Assembly (NCBI GenBank): GCA_020635035.1 | Contig: JACKAO010000006.1 | Span: forward strand, 124,001-188,000 | Length of the DNA stretch: 64,000 bases | Source of the DNA: Calditrichia bacterium | GTDB lineage: Bacteria > Calditrichota > Calditrichia > Calditrichales > J004 | Reading direction: 5' to 3' | Shown: positions 8,866 through 17,651 of the stretch, in pieces | Layout: the number at the start of each line of letters is the position of its first letter | Position numbering within the stretch: position 1 is the first letter of the stretch | Notes under the pieces: generated by a model | What the model was told of the DNA's origin: nothing | Database searches by the model: none | Seen by the model: the letters and a program-made list of their open reading frames with translations, nothing else | Position numbers and translations under genes: made by a program

Positions 8866-9708
8866 TTAGTTTTTGGGCAGATATTGACGGTATGTTTCGC
8901 GATGCTTGCTGTCGATATCAACCAGGGATTCGAGAATATCGAGTTTGCCTTCGAAAAGCATTGCTATTTCTTTATAATGTGCTTCAAAGAAAATTCTTAA
9001 ATAGCGGTTGTTCGGTTGTGAGTTGTATACTTTTTTTATCCCCTCGTATACTTTTGCAGCAGATTTTGAAGCTTCTGCATATTTTCCTTCATCATACAAG
9101 TATAGTGCTTCAAAAAAATCGGGTTTTACTTCGCGTAAAGGTCTGGTTCGAATGTGAGTTATCTTTTGCAATTCTTCATTACGCTGGCTCCAGCCACGCG
9201 GATACTGACTTAAGAGTCCCTGGCTGGCAATATCCAATGCTTTATCATAAAGCGGGGTTCCAAGAAGCAGCCCATACGTATCAAGTTCGCCGGCTAAAAC
9301 CATGTAAGCGTAAAAATCAAGCAGGTGTGTCAGCGGATCGAACTGGCCTTTATAATGGTTTAATGGAGAACTCGGCTCATACGGAAATTCCCATATTTTG
9401 TCATAAAAATTTTCACCGGATGACGATGATATTAAAAACTGTGCTTTATACAGCTTTTCAAATGTCTTCTTTTGAACCGTTTCAATAATGATCTTAACAT
9501 TACAATTTACATCTGCTTCATATTCGTCTTCTACCCACTCATAGTTGTTATAGTATTGTTCTACTTTTTCAGCAAGGTTCGATAAATCCTCTTGCTGATC
9601 ATCATTCAAATGAGCATAGTCAACAGAAACAGTAACATTTAAAACCTGTCCGTTAAGAATGCTAAAACTAAAAAAGAGCAAGACACTAATTATAATATAT
9701 TTAGACAT
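8866..9708 (-). CDS. porD: DUF4835 / PorD-like T9SS-associated protein
   Basis: 280 residues from the ATG at 9708, which has AAGGAAA just upstream and begins directly with a signal peptide (YIIISVLLFFSFSILNGQ); the longer frame reaching 9774 would overlap alr and is unlikely. The mature part has the features of the DUF4835 family: an N-terminal V.V...L..DDQQ segment, 'NNYEWVEDEYEADVNC', a central FDPLTHLLDFYAYMVLAGELDTYG and a C-terminal helical region ending FFEAHYKEIAMLF. In Porphyromonas gingivalis the family member PorD is linked to type IX secretion. It is the last gene of an operon after lysA and alr, 23 bases after alr. Identification rests on recognised family motifs, not on a search. 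Confidence 0.82.
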   Translation of the reverse strand: MSKYIIISVLLFFSFSILNGQVLNVTVSVDYAHLNDDQQEDLSNLAEKVEQYYNNYEWVEDEYEADVNCNVKIIIETVQKKTFEKLYKAQFLISSSSGENFYDKIWEFPYEPSSPLNHYKGQFDPLTHLLDFYAYMVLAGELDTYGLLLGTPLYDKALDIASQGLLSQYPRGWSQRNEELQKITHIRTRPLREVKPDFFEALYLYDEGKYAEASKSAAKVYEGIKKVYNSQPNNRYLRIFFEAHYKEIAMLFEGKLDILESLVDIDSKHRETYRQYLPKN

Positions 9709-9731
9709 TTTTTTCCTTACTGTGCTAATGA

Positions 9732-10844
9732 TTATCTTAAATGAATTCGATTTACCCTCCCGGATGGCCAGCATGTTACTTCGTATGGAATAGTTTCCAG
9801 TTTTTCTGCAATTTCTACAATCCGGATGGATTGAGAGCCCTGTGAACCGAAAAGTATAACTTCTTCTCCGACTTCTATACCTGGCTCATTATCTATTTTT
9901 ACAAGGATCTGATCCATACACACAGCACCGATGACCGGAAAACGTTTCCCCTTAATAAGCACTTCTCCTTTATTGGTCAGTTTGCGGTTGTAACCATCGG
10001 CATAACCTGCCGGGACAATTGCTATCCTTGTTTCTGCGGAAGTGTAGAAACGTCGGCTGTAGCTTACGGGTTCATTTTTCCCGACATTTTTTATTAATGC
10101 TATTTTGGATTTAAAACTCATCACTTCGTGAATATCCCAATTGGTTTTAAATCCCGGAGCAGGTGGATTGCCGTATAACATAACACCTGGGCGTACAAGA
10201 TCAAAATATGCTTGCGGATAGTGCATAATGGCTGCTGAGTTGGCCAGGTGAAACAATGGTTTTTCATCAGTGAAAAAAGGTTCACTTTCCTGTCTGAGTT
10301 TGTTGAAACGGTTAATCTGTAATTGGGTATAAGACGTGTCATCTTCATCAGCACTCGAAAGATGCGAGTAAATACCTTTTAACTGAATCCGTTTTGATGA
10401 ACATACTATTTCAAGTGCCTGGTAATATTCTGCTTCATAAAAGCCAACCCTATTCATTCCCGTATCAACTTTGATATGTATTTCAGCAGTTTTGCCGGAT
10501 TCTTTTGTTAGATTTTGTAAAAATTTTAACTGATCCAAATGGGTAATAGTTATTTCCAGTTTATGATCAATCATCGCCTGAAAAAAGTCGGTCAGCTGAG
10601 CTCCAAGAACAAGAACAGGTCTTTTTATACCGGCTTCACGAAGTTTTATCCCTTCTTCCGGAAAAGCAACAGCAAGGTAATCAACATTTTCATTTTCCAG
10701 TGTTTTCGCTACTTCGGTACTACCATGTCCATAAGCATCGGCTTTCACCACGGCCATAACTTTTGAAGGTTTAACCTTTTCACGGATCAGATTAAAGTTG
10801 TGAAGCAGGTTTTTATGATTAATATAAACAGCCGTTGGTCCCAT
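9732..10844 (-). CDS. alr: Alanine racemase
   Basis: 370 residues. Converts L-alanine to D-alanine for peptidoglycan with pyridoxal phosphate. PLP lysine Lys34 is in VVKADAYGHG; the second-half catalytic Tyr lies in VSYSRRF; HLANSAA, RPGVMLYG and GAVCMDQI are family motifs. I choose the ATG at 10844 because it sits one base after the lysA stop and starts in register with the family (xxPTAVYIN); a TTG at 10868 would overlap lysA by 23 bases. It shares an operon with lysA and porD; D-alanine and diaminopimelate both feed peptidoglycan precursors, which makes the pairing sensible. Confidence 0.95.
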   Translation of the reverse strand: MGPTAVYINHKNLLHNFNLIREKVKPSKVMAVVKADAYGHGSTEVAKTLENENVDYLAVAFPEEGIKLREAGIKRPVLVLGAQLTDFFQAMIDHKLEITITHLDQLKFLQNLTKESGKTAEIHIKVDTGMNRVGFYEAEYYQALEIVCSSKRIQLKGIYSHLSSADEDDTSYTQLQINRFNKLRQESEPFFTDEKPLFHLANSAAIMHYPQAYFDLVRPGVMLYGNPPAPGFKTNWDIHEVMSFKSKIALIKNVGKNEPVSYSRRFYTSAETRIAIVPAGYADGYNRKLTNKGEVLIKGKRFPVIGAVCMDQILVKIDNEPGIEVGEEVILFGSQGSQSIRIVEIAEKLETIPYEVTCWPSGRVNRIHLR

Positions 10845-10845
10845 A

Positions 10846-12108
10846 TCACCACTCAAAATTTTCGGCAATCTGCTGAATTGATCGTCCTTTAAATATGCAT
10901 TTTATGTCACTGCCATCTACAAGGTATTCAGCAATAGTAGGGCGCAGATTATAATTTGTCGACTGCGATTGTCCATAGGCACCGGCACCACCAACTGCAA
11001 TAAATTCACCGGCAGACAAATCTTCAATTTCCAGGTTTTTAGCTAAAAAGTCACCGCTTTCGCAGACCGGTCCCACGATATCAGCTTTTATTTTTTTCTG
11101 CTGTGTATTTTTAACCGGTACTATTTCGTGTTTAGCCTGGTATAAGCTTGGACGGATTAGATTGTTCATTGCCGCATCTACAATCATAAACTTTTTTAAA
11201 GGCGTTTCTTTACGTATTAAAACCTTGCTTATTAGCAATCCGGCACTTCCGATAATAGCACGTCCCAGTTCTACAAACATTCTTACTTTCAGCGAACCGA
11301 ATGCTTTGATATAGTGTGGTAATATCTCATTAATATATGTGCGTGGAGCATTTTTGTCTGTTAAAGCATTGCTATAGTTTATTCCGATTCCCCCGCCGAG
11401 ATCAAGACCTTTAATACTGATTCCCTGGTTTTCCAGTTTATTAATGAACGATTTCAGGAAATCAGCGGTTGCCAGATAAGGACTCTCTTCGGTTATCTGT
11501 GATCCGATGTGCACATGGATGCTGTCGGCAATCAGCTGCGGAAACTTTTTGGTTTCCAGATACAGATTATAAGCTTCTTCAGTGGAAACGCCGAATTTAT
11601 TTGTATGCAATCCTGTAGAAATGTATTCATGGGTTTTTGCTTCAATATCAGGATTAACCCGGATCGCGATTCTCTGTTTTCGGGAAAGTTGTCCTGCTAA
11701 TTCCGCTACTTTATACATTTCCTGGGCCGACTCAATGTTTATGGAATGAATACCTGCTTTTATTGCCATACTGATTTCCGAATCAGTTTTGCCCACACCC
11801 GCAAAAACAATACTGTCTGCAGGAAATCCGGCTTTCTCAGCAAAAAATAACTCACCCCCTGAAACAATATCAGCACCAAATCCATTTTCTCTTATAATTT
11901 TTAACAGGGTGGGGTTGTAGTTAGCCTTTAGTGCATAACAGGGCTGGAAGTCAACGCCGGCGGCAGCGTCCCAAACAGACTGGCAGTTTGAAATTATTTC
12001 CGATTTGCTATAAAGATAAAAAGGTGTGGGAACTGTTTTAGCAAAATTTTCGATATCAACATCTTCACAAAAAAGCCTGTTGTTTTTAAATTGAAAAGGA
12101 TTACTCAT
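10846..12108 (-). CDS. lysA: Diaminopimelate decarboxylase
   Basis: 420 residues. A PLP-dependent fold-III decarboxylase that makes L-lysine from meso-diaminopimelate. Visible motifs: PLP lysine in CYALKANYNP, the conserved HIGSQI, the glycine loop LDLGGGIGINY, FVELGRAIIG, and the active-site Cys of GPVCESGDFLA. Length is normal for the family. It opens the lysA-alr-porD minus-strand operon; the 150 bases upstream are AT-rich and probably carry the promoter, but I see no lysine riboswitch there. Confidence 0.95.
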   Translation of the reverse strand: MSNPFQFKNNRLFCEDVDIENFAKTVPTPFYLYSKSEIISNCQSVWDAAAGVDFQPCYALKANYNPTLLKIIRENGFGADIVSGGELFFAEKAGFPADSIVFAGVGKTDSEISMAIKAGIHSINIESAQEMYKVAELAGQLSRKQRIAIRVNPDIEAKTHEYISTGLHTNKFGVSTEEAYNLYLETKKFPQLIADSIHVHIGSQITEESPYLATADFLKSFINKLENQGISIKGLDLGGGIGINYSNALTDKNAPRTYINEILPHYIKAFGSLKVRMFVELGRAIIGSAGLLISKVLIRKETPLKKFMIVDAAMNNLIRPSLYQAKHEIVPVKNTQQKKIKADIVGPVCESGDFLAKNLEIEDLSAGEFIAVGGAGAYGQSQSTNYNLRPTIAEYLVDGSDIKCIFKGRSIQQIAENFEW

Positions 12109-12258
12109 AATTAGCTATCAATGTTAGTTATTATTTGTTTGTAAAAATTATTATTTAAATGAAGCAGATTGTTAAACTAAGTTAAACAGCCTTGTTAATT
12201 TTATCAATTAATACAAAGCTAAAAAAGCAGGTGACGGGGTAGCAATAACTAGAATAAA

Positions 12259-13605
12259 TCAGGCATCAATTTCGTAGACGCGCATTTTTTCACGCAGGGT
12301 TGTCCTGGAAATATCCAGAATCTCTGCAGCGCGCGACTTGTTGCCATTTGTTCTTAGGAGAACATGATGAATATGAATACGTTCAAGCTCTTTCAAAGAA
12401 CAATTGCCAAGGAATTCACTATTATGCTGATTATTGTTTTCATTATGCAGATTATCCGGGAGATCTTCTGCAAGAATCTGGTTGGTTGAGCAGATAATTG
12501 CCGCACGTTCGATAATATTCTTGATTTCTTTAATATTTCCCGGCCAGTTATATTCGTTCATTATCTGCATGGCAACCGGTGAAATGGATGTTATCTCTTT
12601 GCCTAATTGATTGTTGTAATATTGAAGATAATAATTAGCCAGGTGTTCTATATCTTCACGTCTTTCACGCAGTGGCAGCAGATGCATTTCAAAAGCTTTT
12701 AATCTGTAAAACAATCCCGAGTTAAAATTCTGATGTAATACAAACCACTCCAGGTTGTGCTGGGTAATACCAATTACCCGTGCATTACTTTCAACAATCC
12801 GGTTAGATCCCAATGTGCTAAAGACGTGTCCTTCCAGATAAAGAAGAAGTTTGTTCTGCACATCGAGCGGAAGCTTTTCAATGCTTTTCAGGACTATTGT
12901 GCCATCTTTATATTTTTCAAATAGACCCTGTCTTTTAGGTCCGTAAAGTTCAGCATCGCCTTCTACACCAAACAAATCTCCCAATAATTCATTTGTGGTG
13001 GCCCCTTCACAGTTTTTTATAACAAATGATTCTAAAGACAGACCATTTTTCTGGTGTACCAGCTGTGCACATAAACTTTTACCTGTGCCTAGCTCTCCAC
13101 GAATTAAGCAAGAGGCGGATTTAGTTTTGCTGACAATGTCAATAAATTTGTTTATACCTTTAATACTGGAGTGTGTGCCAACCAGCGAAGCCAGCCCGTT
13201 ACTGGATGATGGTGATTGCTTCAGGTGTGTAAAACGGTGATTTGCAGAATAGATTTTTACTTCTTCAACGATGTCTGTAAGGTGTTCAGATGCAGATTTT
13301 TGATCGATTACTTTAAAAATACGGACATTCAGAACATCTTCTAATTCTTTAGGCAAAGCGCGGTTACTTATAAAAATAAACTGGAAAAAATAGTGGTGCT
13401 GAACCTGTTCAAAAATCCATGGGGGAATAGCCAGCCATTCATTTTTCAGATCAATAATGAATAAATCGTAATAATTTTGAAAGATATGCCTGCGGTTGGC
13501 CTCCGCGTGGCTCATCATTTCAATAGTATAGCCCATTCCTTCAGTTTTAAGGAATTTTGAAAATTCACTCAGATGATCTGAAATAAATATTATTTTTATC
13601 TGCAT
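12259..13605 (-). CDS. NtrC-like regulator with degenerate AAA+ core
   Basis: 448 residues with the plan of a sigma-54 activator: pseudo-receiver (about 1-120, Asp52 in LFIIDLK but the rest of the pocket is poor), AAA+ domain (about 138-370) and Fis-type helix-turn-helix (about 405-448, NGNKSRAAEILDISRTTLREK). Walker A is kept (GELGTGKS, 170-177), as are FYRL and the sensor-II-like WPGNIKEI. However Walker B reads GTIVLKSIE in place of the usual GTLFLDEIG, losing the Mg-binding Asp and catalytic Glu, and the sigma-54-contacting GAFTGA loop is replaced by GDAELYG. It therefore probably binds DNA, and perhaps ATP, but should not remodel sigma-54 holoenzyme. Its own 5' region faces the secreted protein gene at 14032. 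Confidence 0.9.
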   Translation of the reverse strand: MQIKIIFISDHLSEFSKFLKTEGMGYTIEMMSHAEANRRHIFQNYYDLFIIDLKNEWLAIPPWIFEQVQHHYFFQFIFISNRALPKELEDVLNVRIFKVIDQKSASEHLTDIVEEVKIYSANHRFTHLKQSPSSSNGLASLVGTHSSIKGINKFIDIVSKTKSASCLIRGELGTGKSLCAQLVHQKNGLSLESFVIKNCEGATTNELLGDLFGVEGDAELYGPKRQGLFEKYKDGTIVLKSIEKLPLDVQNKLLLYLEGHVFSTLGSNRIVESNARVIGITQHNLEWFVLHQNFNSGLFYRLKAFEMHLLPLRERREDIEHLANYYLQYYNNQLGKEITSISPVAMQIMNEYNWPGNIKEIKNIIERAAIICSTNQILAEDLPDNLHNENNNQHNSEFLGNCSLKELERIHIHHVLLRTNGNKSRAAEILDISRTTLREKMRVYEIDA

Positions 13606-14031
13606 ACTCGCGTCATACCCTGAAACACATATTACTTCTTCGGCTAAAGCAACTTTTTTTTGATTATTTTTTTATTTTTTTCGGGAAGAATAGATTGTTG
13701 ATAGACAGAAAGTTAAATATAGCATGATCAAATCCCCCTGATGAACAGGAAATTAATCGGTATCTTTAAATTTCACTTTAGCCTTTGAGTCACATTCTTT
13801 TTTTATAAGGATGTAAAAATCTTTAAAAAGACTATGATTGTTAAAACTTGAACAATTTGCTGCTTTTTGCCCACCCGATTCTCTATTTACCATTTTCGCT
13901 TCCGAAATAGATTAAATCAGGATGGACCCTGGAATTAAGCAAGGATGCTTTTTTAATATATTTTTAAAAGTCAGTTTCAGTTGCTGGCAGAAATGTTTGT
14001 TAGGATCGTTTAAATTCCCGGAGGGTATTTT
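13606..14031. other. Intergenic region between divergent genes
   Basis: 426 bases with no convincing gene. It separates the minus-strand NtrC-like regulator from the plus-strand secreted protein, so promoters for both must lie here. Visible: T-rich tracts at about 13650-13680; a weak hairpin AAGCA/TGCTT at 13937-13950 followed by TTTT; and a ribosome binding site GGAGGG at 14020-14025, seven bases before the ATG at 14032. A poor sigma-54-like match at 13984 was considered and rejected. Confidence 0.5.
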
Positions 14032-16164
14032 ATGAAAAAATTATTACATACATCATTTGTGGTTTTATTTCTTGTAGCAGGTTTAAATGCTGCAACGTAT
14101 GTCAAAACCTGGGTAAATCAGTCGGTTTCAGGATCTATGCAGCAGGGAGATATTTTCGCCTGGGAATATGATGTAAGCAATGTTGGGGGAAAGGCAGAAT
14201 TTAGCATTTACCTGGATATAAATAATAACAAGGTGTTAGACGCATCTGATTTGTTACTGGAAAAATTCATCCAGGTTGATGGCGGGCAGGGGAATGATGG
14301 TCCTGCTGATTCTTCTGCTACAGCTGATGGAATCATTTATACAGAACTTGGGCCATTCGGATTTGCACCTGCAGACTATATTTTTATGGCAATTGATCAG
14401 GATGATCAAAGTGAAGCTGCTGCCGCGTTTCAAATCAGTGCGATGGATAATCCGACAGTGCAGATTAGTGGAACACTTTCTATTGAAGGTGTTAACCCGC
14501 CGGATTCAAAGCTTGAGAATTTTATGATTGGGGCTCAGGCTGCACAAGGTTTTATGGGATATTGGAGTGGGTTAACAGATGAAAACGGCAATTATTTAAT
14601 TAATTTGCCGGCTGAAGCTGCTGGATCTCTTTGGCAAATTGATCTTTTCTTTGACCGCCAGGCAGCAGGTTATACAAATGATAATGAAAATCAAATTTTA
14701 GTTTCACCTGGTGTAAACAGCGGAAATGATCTTTTCCTTGGATTGCCAGATGCATATGTTTATGGTGACCTTGTAGATGAGCAGGGAGACCCTGTGGTTA
14801 TCCAGGATGCAGGTGCTTTAATACGGCAGAATGATTGGATGGAAAGTTATTTTGATGTTATAGATGGCCACTATCATGCAAGTGCTGCAATCCCTGAAGG
14901 AGAAGCAGGTGCCTGGTTTTCCGTTGAGTTCTGGGGACAGGGATTTAGTCCCGAATATCTAGTGCCTTCCGGTGGTGATTCATCACGATTGGTTTACGTT
15001 CAGCCGGGAGACAGTATTCAAAAAGATATCATGGTTTATACTGCTGATACTTCAATCTTTGTGCGCATGTTTATAAATGATCAACCGGCGCGGCAATCCT
15101 TTCAGTTCTATGCATACAGCGATACCTTTGGTGCGGCTTATGGCAGCAATGATGAGTCTGGTATAGCAAGGCTTGCCGTTAAAAAAGGCAGCGGTTATAA
15201 TGTAAATATTGTCACGGATTCAGATGGATCTTCCACCATTCCGGAAGGATATACTTTTGACGGCCCGCAATGGCAGTGGGCTGAACCGGGAGATACTGTA
15301 ACATTTAGATTGATTCCTGCTCAGGGTCTTATAAAAGGCGGGATTGTTTTCAGCCCAGGAGATCCGCAGCAATTCTACAACCTTTATGATATAAATATTA
15401 CTGTCAGTGATTCAAACTGGACAACAACTTTTTACAGCCATCCCGATGATAATTTTAATTATCGTCAGTATGTAACAAATGGAATTTATAATGTTCATTT
15501 TGATGATTGGTCTGGCAATTATCTTGCAAAACCTGCCTGGCATGAGAACATAAAAGTAGAGAATGATACCATAAATAATCTGGATTTTGAGCTAAACTAT
15601 CGTCATGCCCATGTTCAGGTAGTTTTGAAGAATGCCCCGCCTGAAGCCTTCTGGTATGGTTTTTATGTAAATACAATGGGGCAATTCCCGGATGTATACC
15701 AGGCTGAAGGCTGGTCAGACGGGGACAGCACGTATCATTTTCAACTATGTGACGGAGACTGGTTTATTGAGCCTCCTGCATGGTACAGCGATCAGGATTT
15801 CGATACTGTGCTTACAATAACAAACCAGGATACTAATTTTTACCTTGTTTTTGATTACAATAAGGCAACCGGAATTTCAGAAGAAAAAAATATTTTGCCT
15901 GAAAAGTTCTATGTCAGCCAAAATTATCCCAATCCGTTTAACCCGCAAACAACCATTGAGTTTGGATTACCGGTCCAGCAACAGGTTAAAGTGGAAATAT
16001 TTGATATAGCAGGCAGAAGTATAGAAACACTTGTTGATGGCGCCCTAAACGCCGGCATTCATAAATTTCAATGGAATGCTTCCGGTGTGGCATCCGGGAT
16101 GTATTTTTACAGAGTCCAAACACCAGAACATCAGATTATGAAGAAACTTATTTTGTTGAAGTAA
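14032..16164 (+). CDS. Secreted protein with T9SS type-A sorting domain
   Basis: 710 residues with a signal peptide (LLHTSFVVLFLVAGLNA), a long beta-rich region and a C-terminal sorting module of about 80 residues: YVSQNYPNPFNPQTTIEFGL, VKVEIFDIAGR, ASGMYFYRV and the terminal KKLILLK. The NYPNPFNP module is the mark of cargo exported by type IX secretion and cleaved or anchored by PorU. The middle holds repeated beta-sandwich-like units (ISGTLSIEG, VYGDLVDEQG, LIKGGIVFSPGD) reminiscent of carboxypeptidase-regulatory-like folds. No catalytic motif is recognised. Strong ribosome binding site GGAGGG. A single-gene unit closed by a terminator at 16215. Confidence 0.85.
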   Translation: MKKLLHTSFVVLFLVAGLNAATYVKTWVNQSVSGSMQQGDIFAWEYDVSNVGGKAEFSIYLDINNNKVLDASDLLLEKFIQVDGGQGNDGPADSSATADGIIYTELGPFGFAPADYIFMAIDQDDQSEAAAAFQISAMDNPTVQISGTLSIEGVNPPDSKLENFMIGAQAAQGFMGYWSGLTDENGNYLINLPAEAAGSLWQIDLFFDRQAAGYTNDNENQILVSPGVNSGNDLFLGLPDAYVYGDLVDEQGDPVVIQDAGALIRQNDWMESYFDVIDGHYHASAAIPEGEAGAWFSVEFWGQGFSPEYLVPSGGDSSRLVYVQPGDSIQKDIMVYTADTSIFVRMFINDQPARQSFQFYAYSDTFGAAYGSNDESGIARLAVKKGSGYNVNIVTDSDGSSTIPEGYTFDGPQWQWAEPGDTVTFRLIPAQGLIKGGIVFSPGDPQQFYNLYDINITVSDSNWTTTFYSHPDDNFNYRQYVTNGIYNVHFDDWSGNYLAKPAWHENIKVENDTINNLDFELNYRHAHVQVVLKNAPPEAFWYGFYVNTMGQFPDVYQAEGWSDGDSTYHFQLCDGDWFIEPPAWYSDQDFDTVLTITNQDTNFYLVFDYNKATGISEEKNILPEKFYVSQNYPNPFNPQTTIEFGLPVQQQVKVEIFDIAGRSIETLVDGALNAGIHKFQWNASGVASGMYFYRVQTPEHQIMKKLILLK

Positions 16165-16214
16165 ATTGTCTTAGCTATGATTTGAGTGATTATTAGATTT
16201 AATGATTTTTGTCT

Positions 16215-16243
16215 AAGGGCTGTTCGAAAGGGCAGCCTTTTTT
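16215..16243 (+). terminator. Intrinsic terminator after the secreted T9SS cargo gene
   Basis: AAGG(G)CTG (16215-16222, with one G that can bulge) pairs with CAGCCTT (16233-16239), and the T-run extends to 16243. It lies 51 bases after the stop codon at 16164 and ahead of rnhB. Confidence 0.75.
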
Positions 16244-16306
16244 ATTTGGCAAATGAAAATTCAGACTATTTGAATATAAACCCACCACGATTTAACTTTC
16301 TGCCAC

Positions 16307-16951
16307 ATGAACAATCAATATGATAATCAACTCTGGAGAGACGGTATAAAATTTTTAGCAGGCATCGATGAAGTGGGGCGTGGCCCGCTGGCGGGTCCCG
16401 TTGTTGCAGCGGCGGTTATACTGGATCCGGGCAAAAAAATCTACAAAGTTGATGACTCGAAAAAATTAACGGAAAAACAACGGCAACAATTAGCGCCAAG
16501 GATAAAAGAAAAAGCGCATGCCTGGGCAATAGCTGAAGCCAGTGTTGAAGAAATCGACCGGTTAAACATAATTAATGCCACATTCCTGGCCATGAAACGG
16601 GCGTTGGATCAGTTGGAAGTTATACCGGAGTTTATCTTAGTTGACGGCCGCGATTTCCCGACATTTTTATACCGGGACCAGGGAATGCCTTTAAAGGGCA
16701 GGGCAGTTATCAAAGGAGATGGTATATCTGCTTCCATTGCCAGCGCGTCAATTATTGCCAAAGTTTATCGTGATGAATGGATGACCCGGGCTGCTGAAAA
16801 GTTTCCGGGTTATGGATTTGAAAAGCATAAAGGCTACGCGGCATCGGAGCACATGGCAAAGATTCGAGAGCTGGGACCATGCAGCCTGCATCGTAAAAAA
16901 TTTATTCGCAACATCATGCATGAAAAAGCACAACAATTAAGTTGGATTTAA
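16307..16951 (+). CDS. rnhB: Ribonuclease HII
   Basis: 214 residues. Cuts the RNA strand of RNA-DNA hybrids and removes ribonucleotides from DNA. The type-2 RNase H signature is complete: Asp21-Glu22 in GIDEVGRGPLAGPVV, the central Asp in LVDGRDF, and GDGISASIASASIIAKVYRD, with GYGFEKHKGY near the C-terminus. Normal length. It stands alone between two intergenic gaps and is transcribed in the same direction as the aro genes. Confidence 0.96.
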   Translation: MNNQYDNQLWRDGIKFLAGIDEVGRGPLAGPVVAAAVILDPGKKIYKVDDSKKLTEKQRQQLAPRIKEKAHAWAIAEASVEEIDRLNIINATFLAMKRALDQLEVIPEFILVDGRDFPTFLYRDQGMPLKGRAVIKGDGISASIASASIIAKVYRDEWMTRAAEKFPGYGFEKHKGYAASEHMAKIRELGPCSLHRKKFIRNIMHEKAQQLSWI

Positions 16952-17105
16952 AATTATTGCCATGAAGAGGCTTAAGGAAGAAGAATGAATTACATGTAAG
17001 ATCCTTCTCCCGATTCCCGAGACCGGAGTGATCTCCTTTCTTAGCTTACTCATGAATCTCTGCAGTAAATAAAAATTGTGTCTTTATTTATGGCAAATAG
17101 AAACT

Positions 17106-17651
17106 ATGAACAGAAATAAAAAACATATCTTCCTGAATGGTTTTATGGGCGCAGGAAAAAGCCGCATCGGTCCGCTGCTGGCAAAAGAACTGGATTGTCC
17201 TTTTTTTGACACCGACAAGATCATTGAAGAACACAGTAACAAAAAAATTCATGAAATCTTTGAGCAGGAAGGCGAAGCTGTTTTTCGAAAAAAAGAACAA
17301 GCCGTATTATCACAGCTTGCCGGCCAGTTGAAAAAATCTGTTATTGCAGTTGGCGGAGGTGCACTTGTTAATGCGGAAAATAAAAATATTGCCGAAAAAA
17401 ACGGCGTAATTGTCTATATTAAAAGCAGTCCTGATGCGATCTTTGAACGTGTAAAACATACCAGTAAACGTCCTTTACTTAATGTTGAACGTGATGAAAA
17501 TTTTGAGAGTAATCTTAAGAAACGCATCACGGACTTACTGGCTTCCCGAAAAGAAATTTATGAAAACGCCGACCTTATAATTGATAGGGATGGACTGGAA
17601 GCAGACCAGGTTTGTGCAAAGATTTTAGAGCAATTGAAAGAAAAGAGATAA
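17106..17651 (+). CDS. aroK: Shikimate kinase
   Basis: 181 residues from the ATG at 17106; a TTG ten codons upstream (17076) would add residues not typical of the family. P-loop GFMGAGKS (12-19), the shikimate-binding Asp/Arg region FFDTDKIIEE and FRKKEQAVL, GGGA in VAVGGGALV (here IAVGGGALV), and the lid Arg in KRPLL. It phosphorylates shikimate in chorismate synthesis. Its stop overlaps the start of aroB (TAATG), so the two are translationally coupled. Confidence 0.95.
   Translation: MNRNKKHIFLNGFMGAGKSRIGPLLAKELDCPFFDTDKIIEEHSNKKIHEIFEQEGEAVFRKKEQAVLSQLAGQLKKSVIAVGGGALVNAENKNIAEKNGVIVYIKSSPDAIFERVKHTSKRPLLNVERDENFESNLKKRITDLLASRKEIYENADLIIDRDGLEADQVCAKILEQLKEKR

Noticed and set aside
8892..9488. 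198-codon frame antisense to porD
   Set aside because: It lies entirely on the opposite strand of a gene with a clear signal peptide and family motifs; a shadow frame.
12109..12258. Possible lysine riboswitch upstream of lysA
   Set aside because: The spacer is AT-rich and only 150 bases. I see none of the conserved lysine-riboswitch helices or core sequence. It probably holds an ordinary promoter.
13981..14000. Sigma-54-like sequence TGGCAGAAATGTTTGTT before the secreted cargo gene
   Set aside because: The -24 GG is present, but the -12 element should be GC and reads TG; the neighbouring NtrC-like protein also lacks GAFTGA. Too weak to call.
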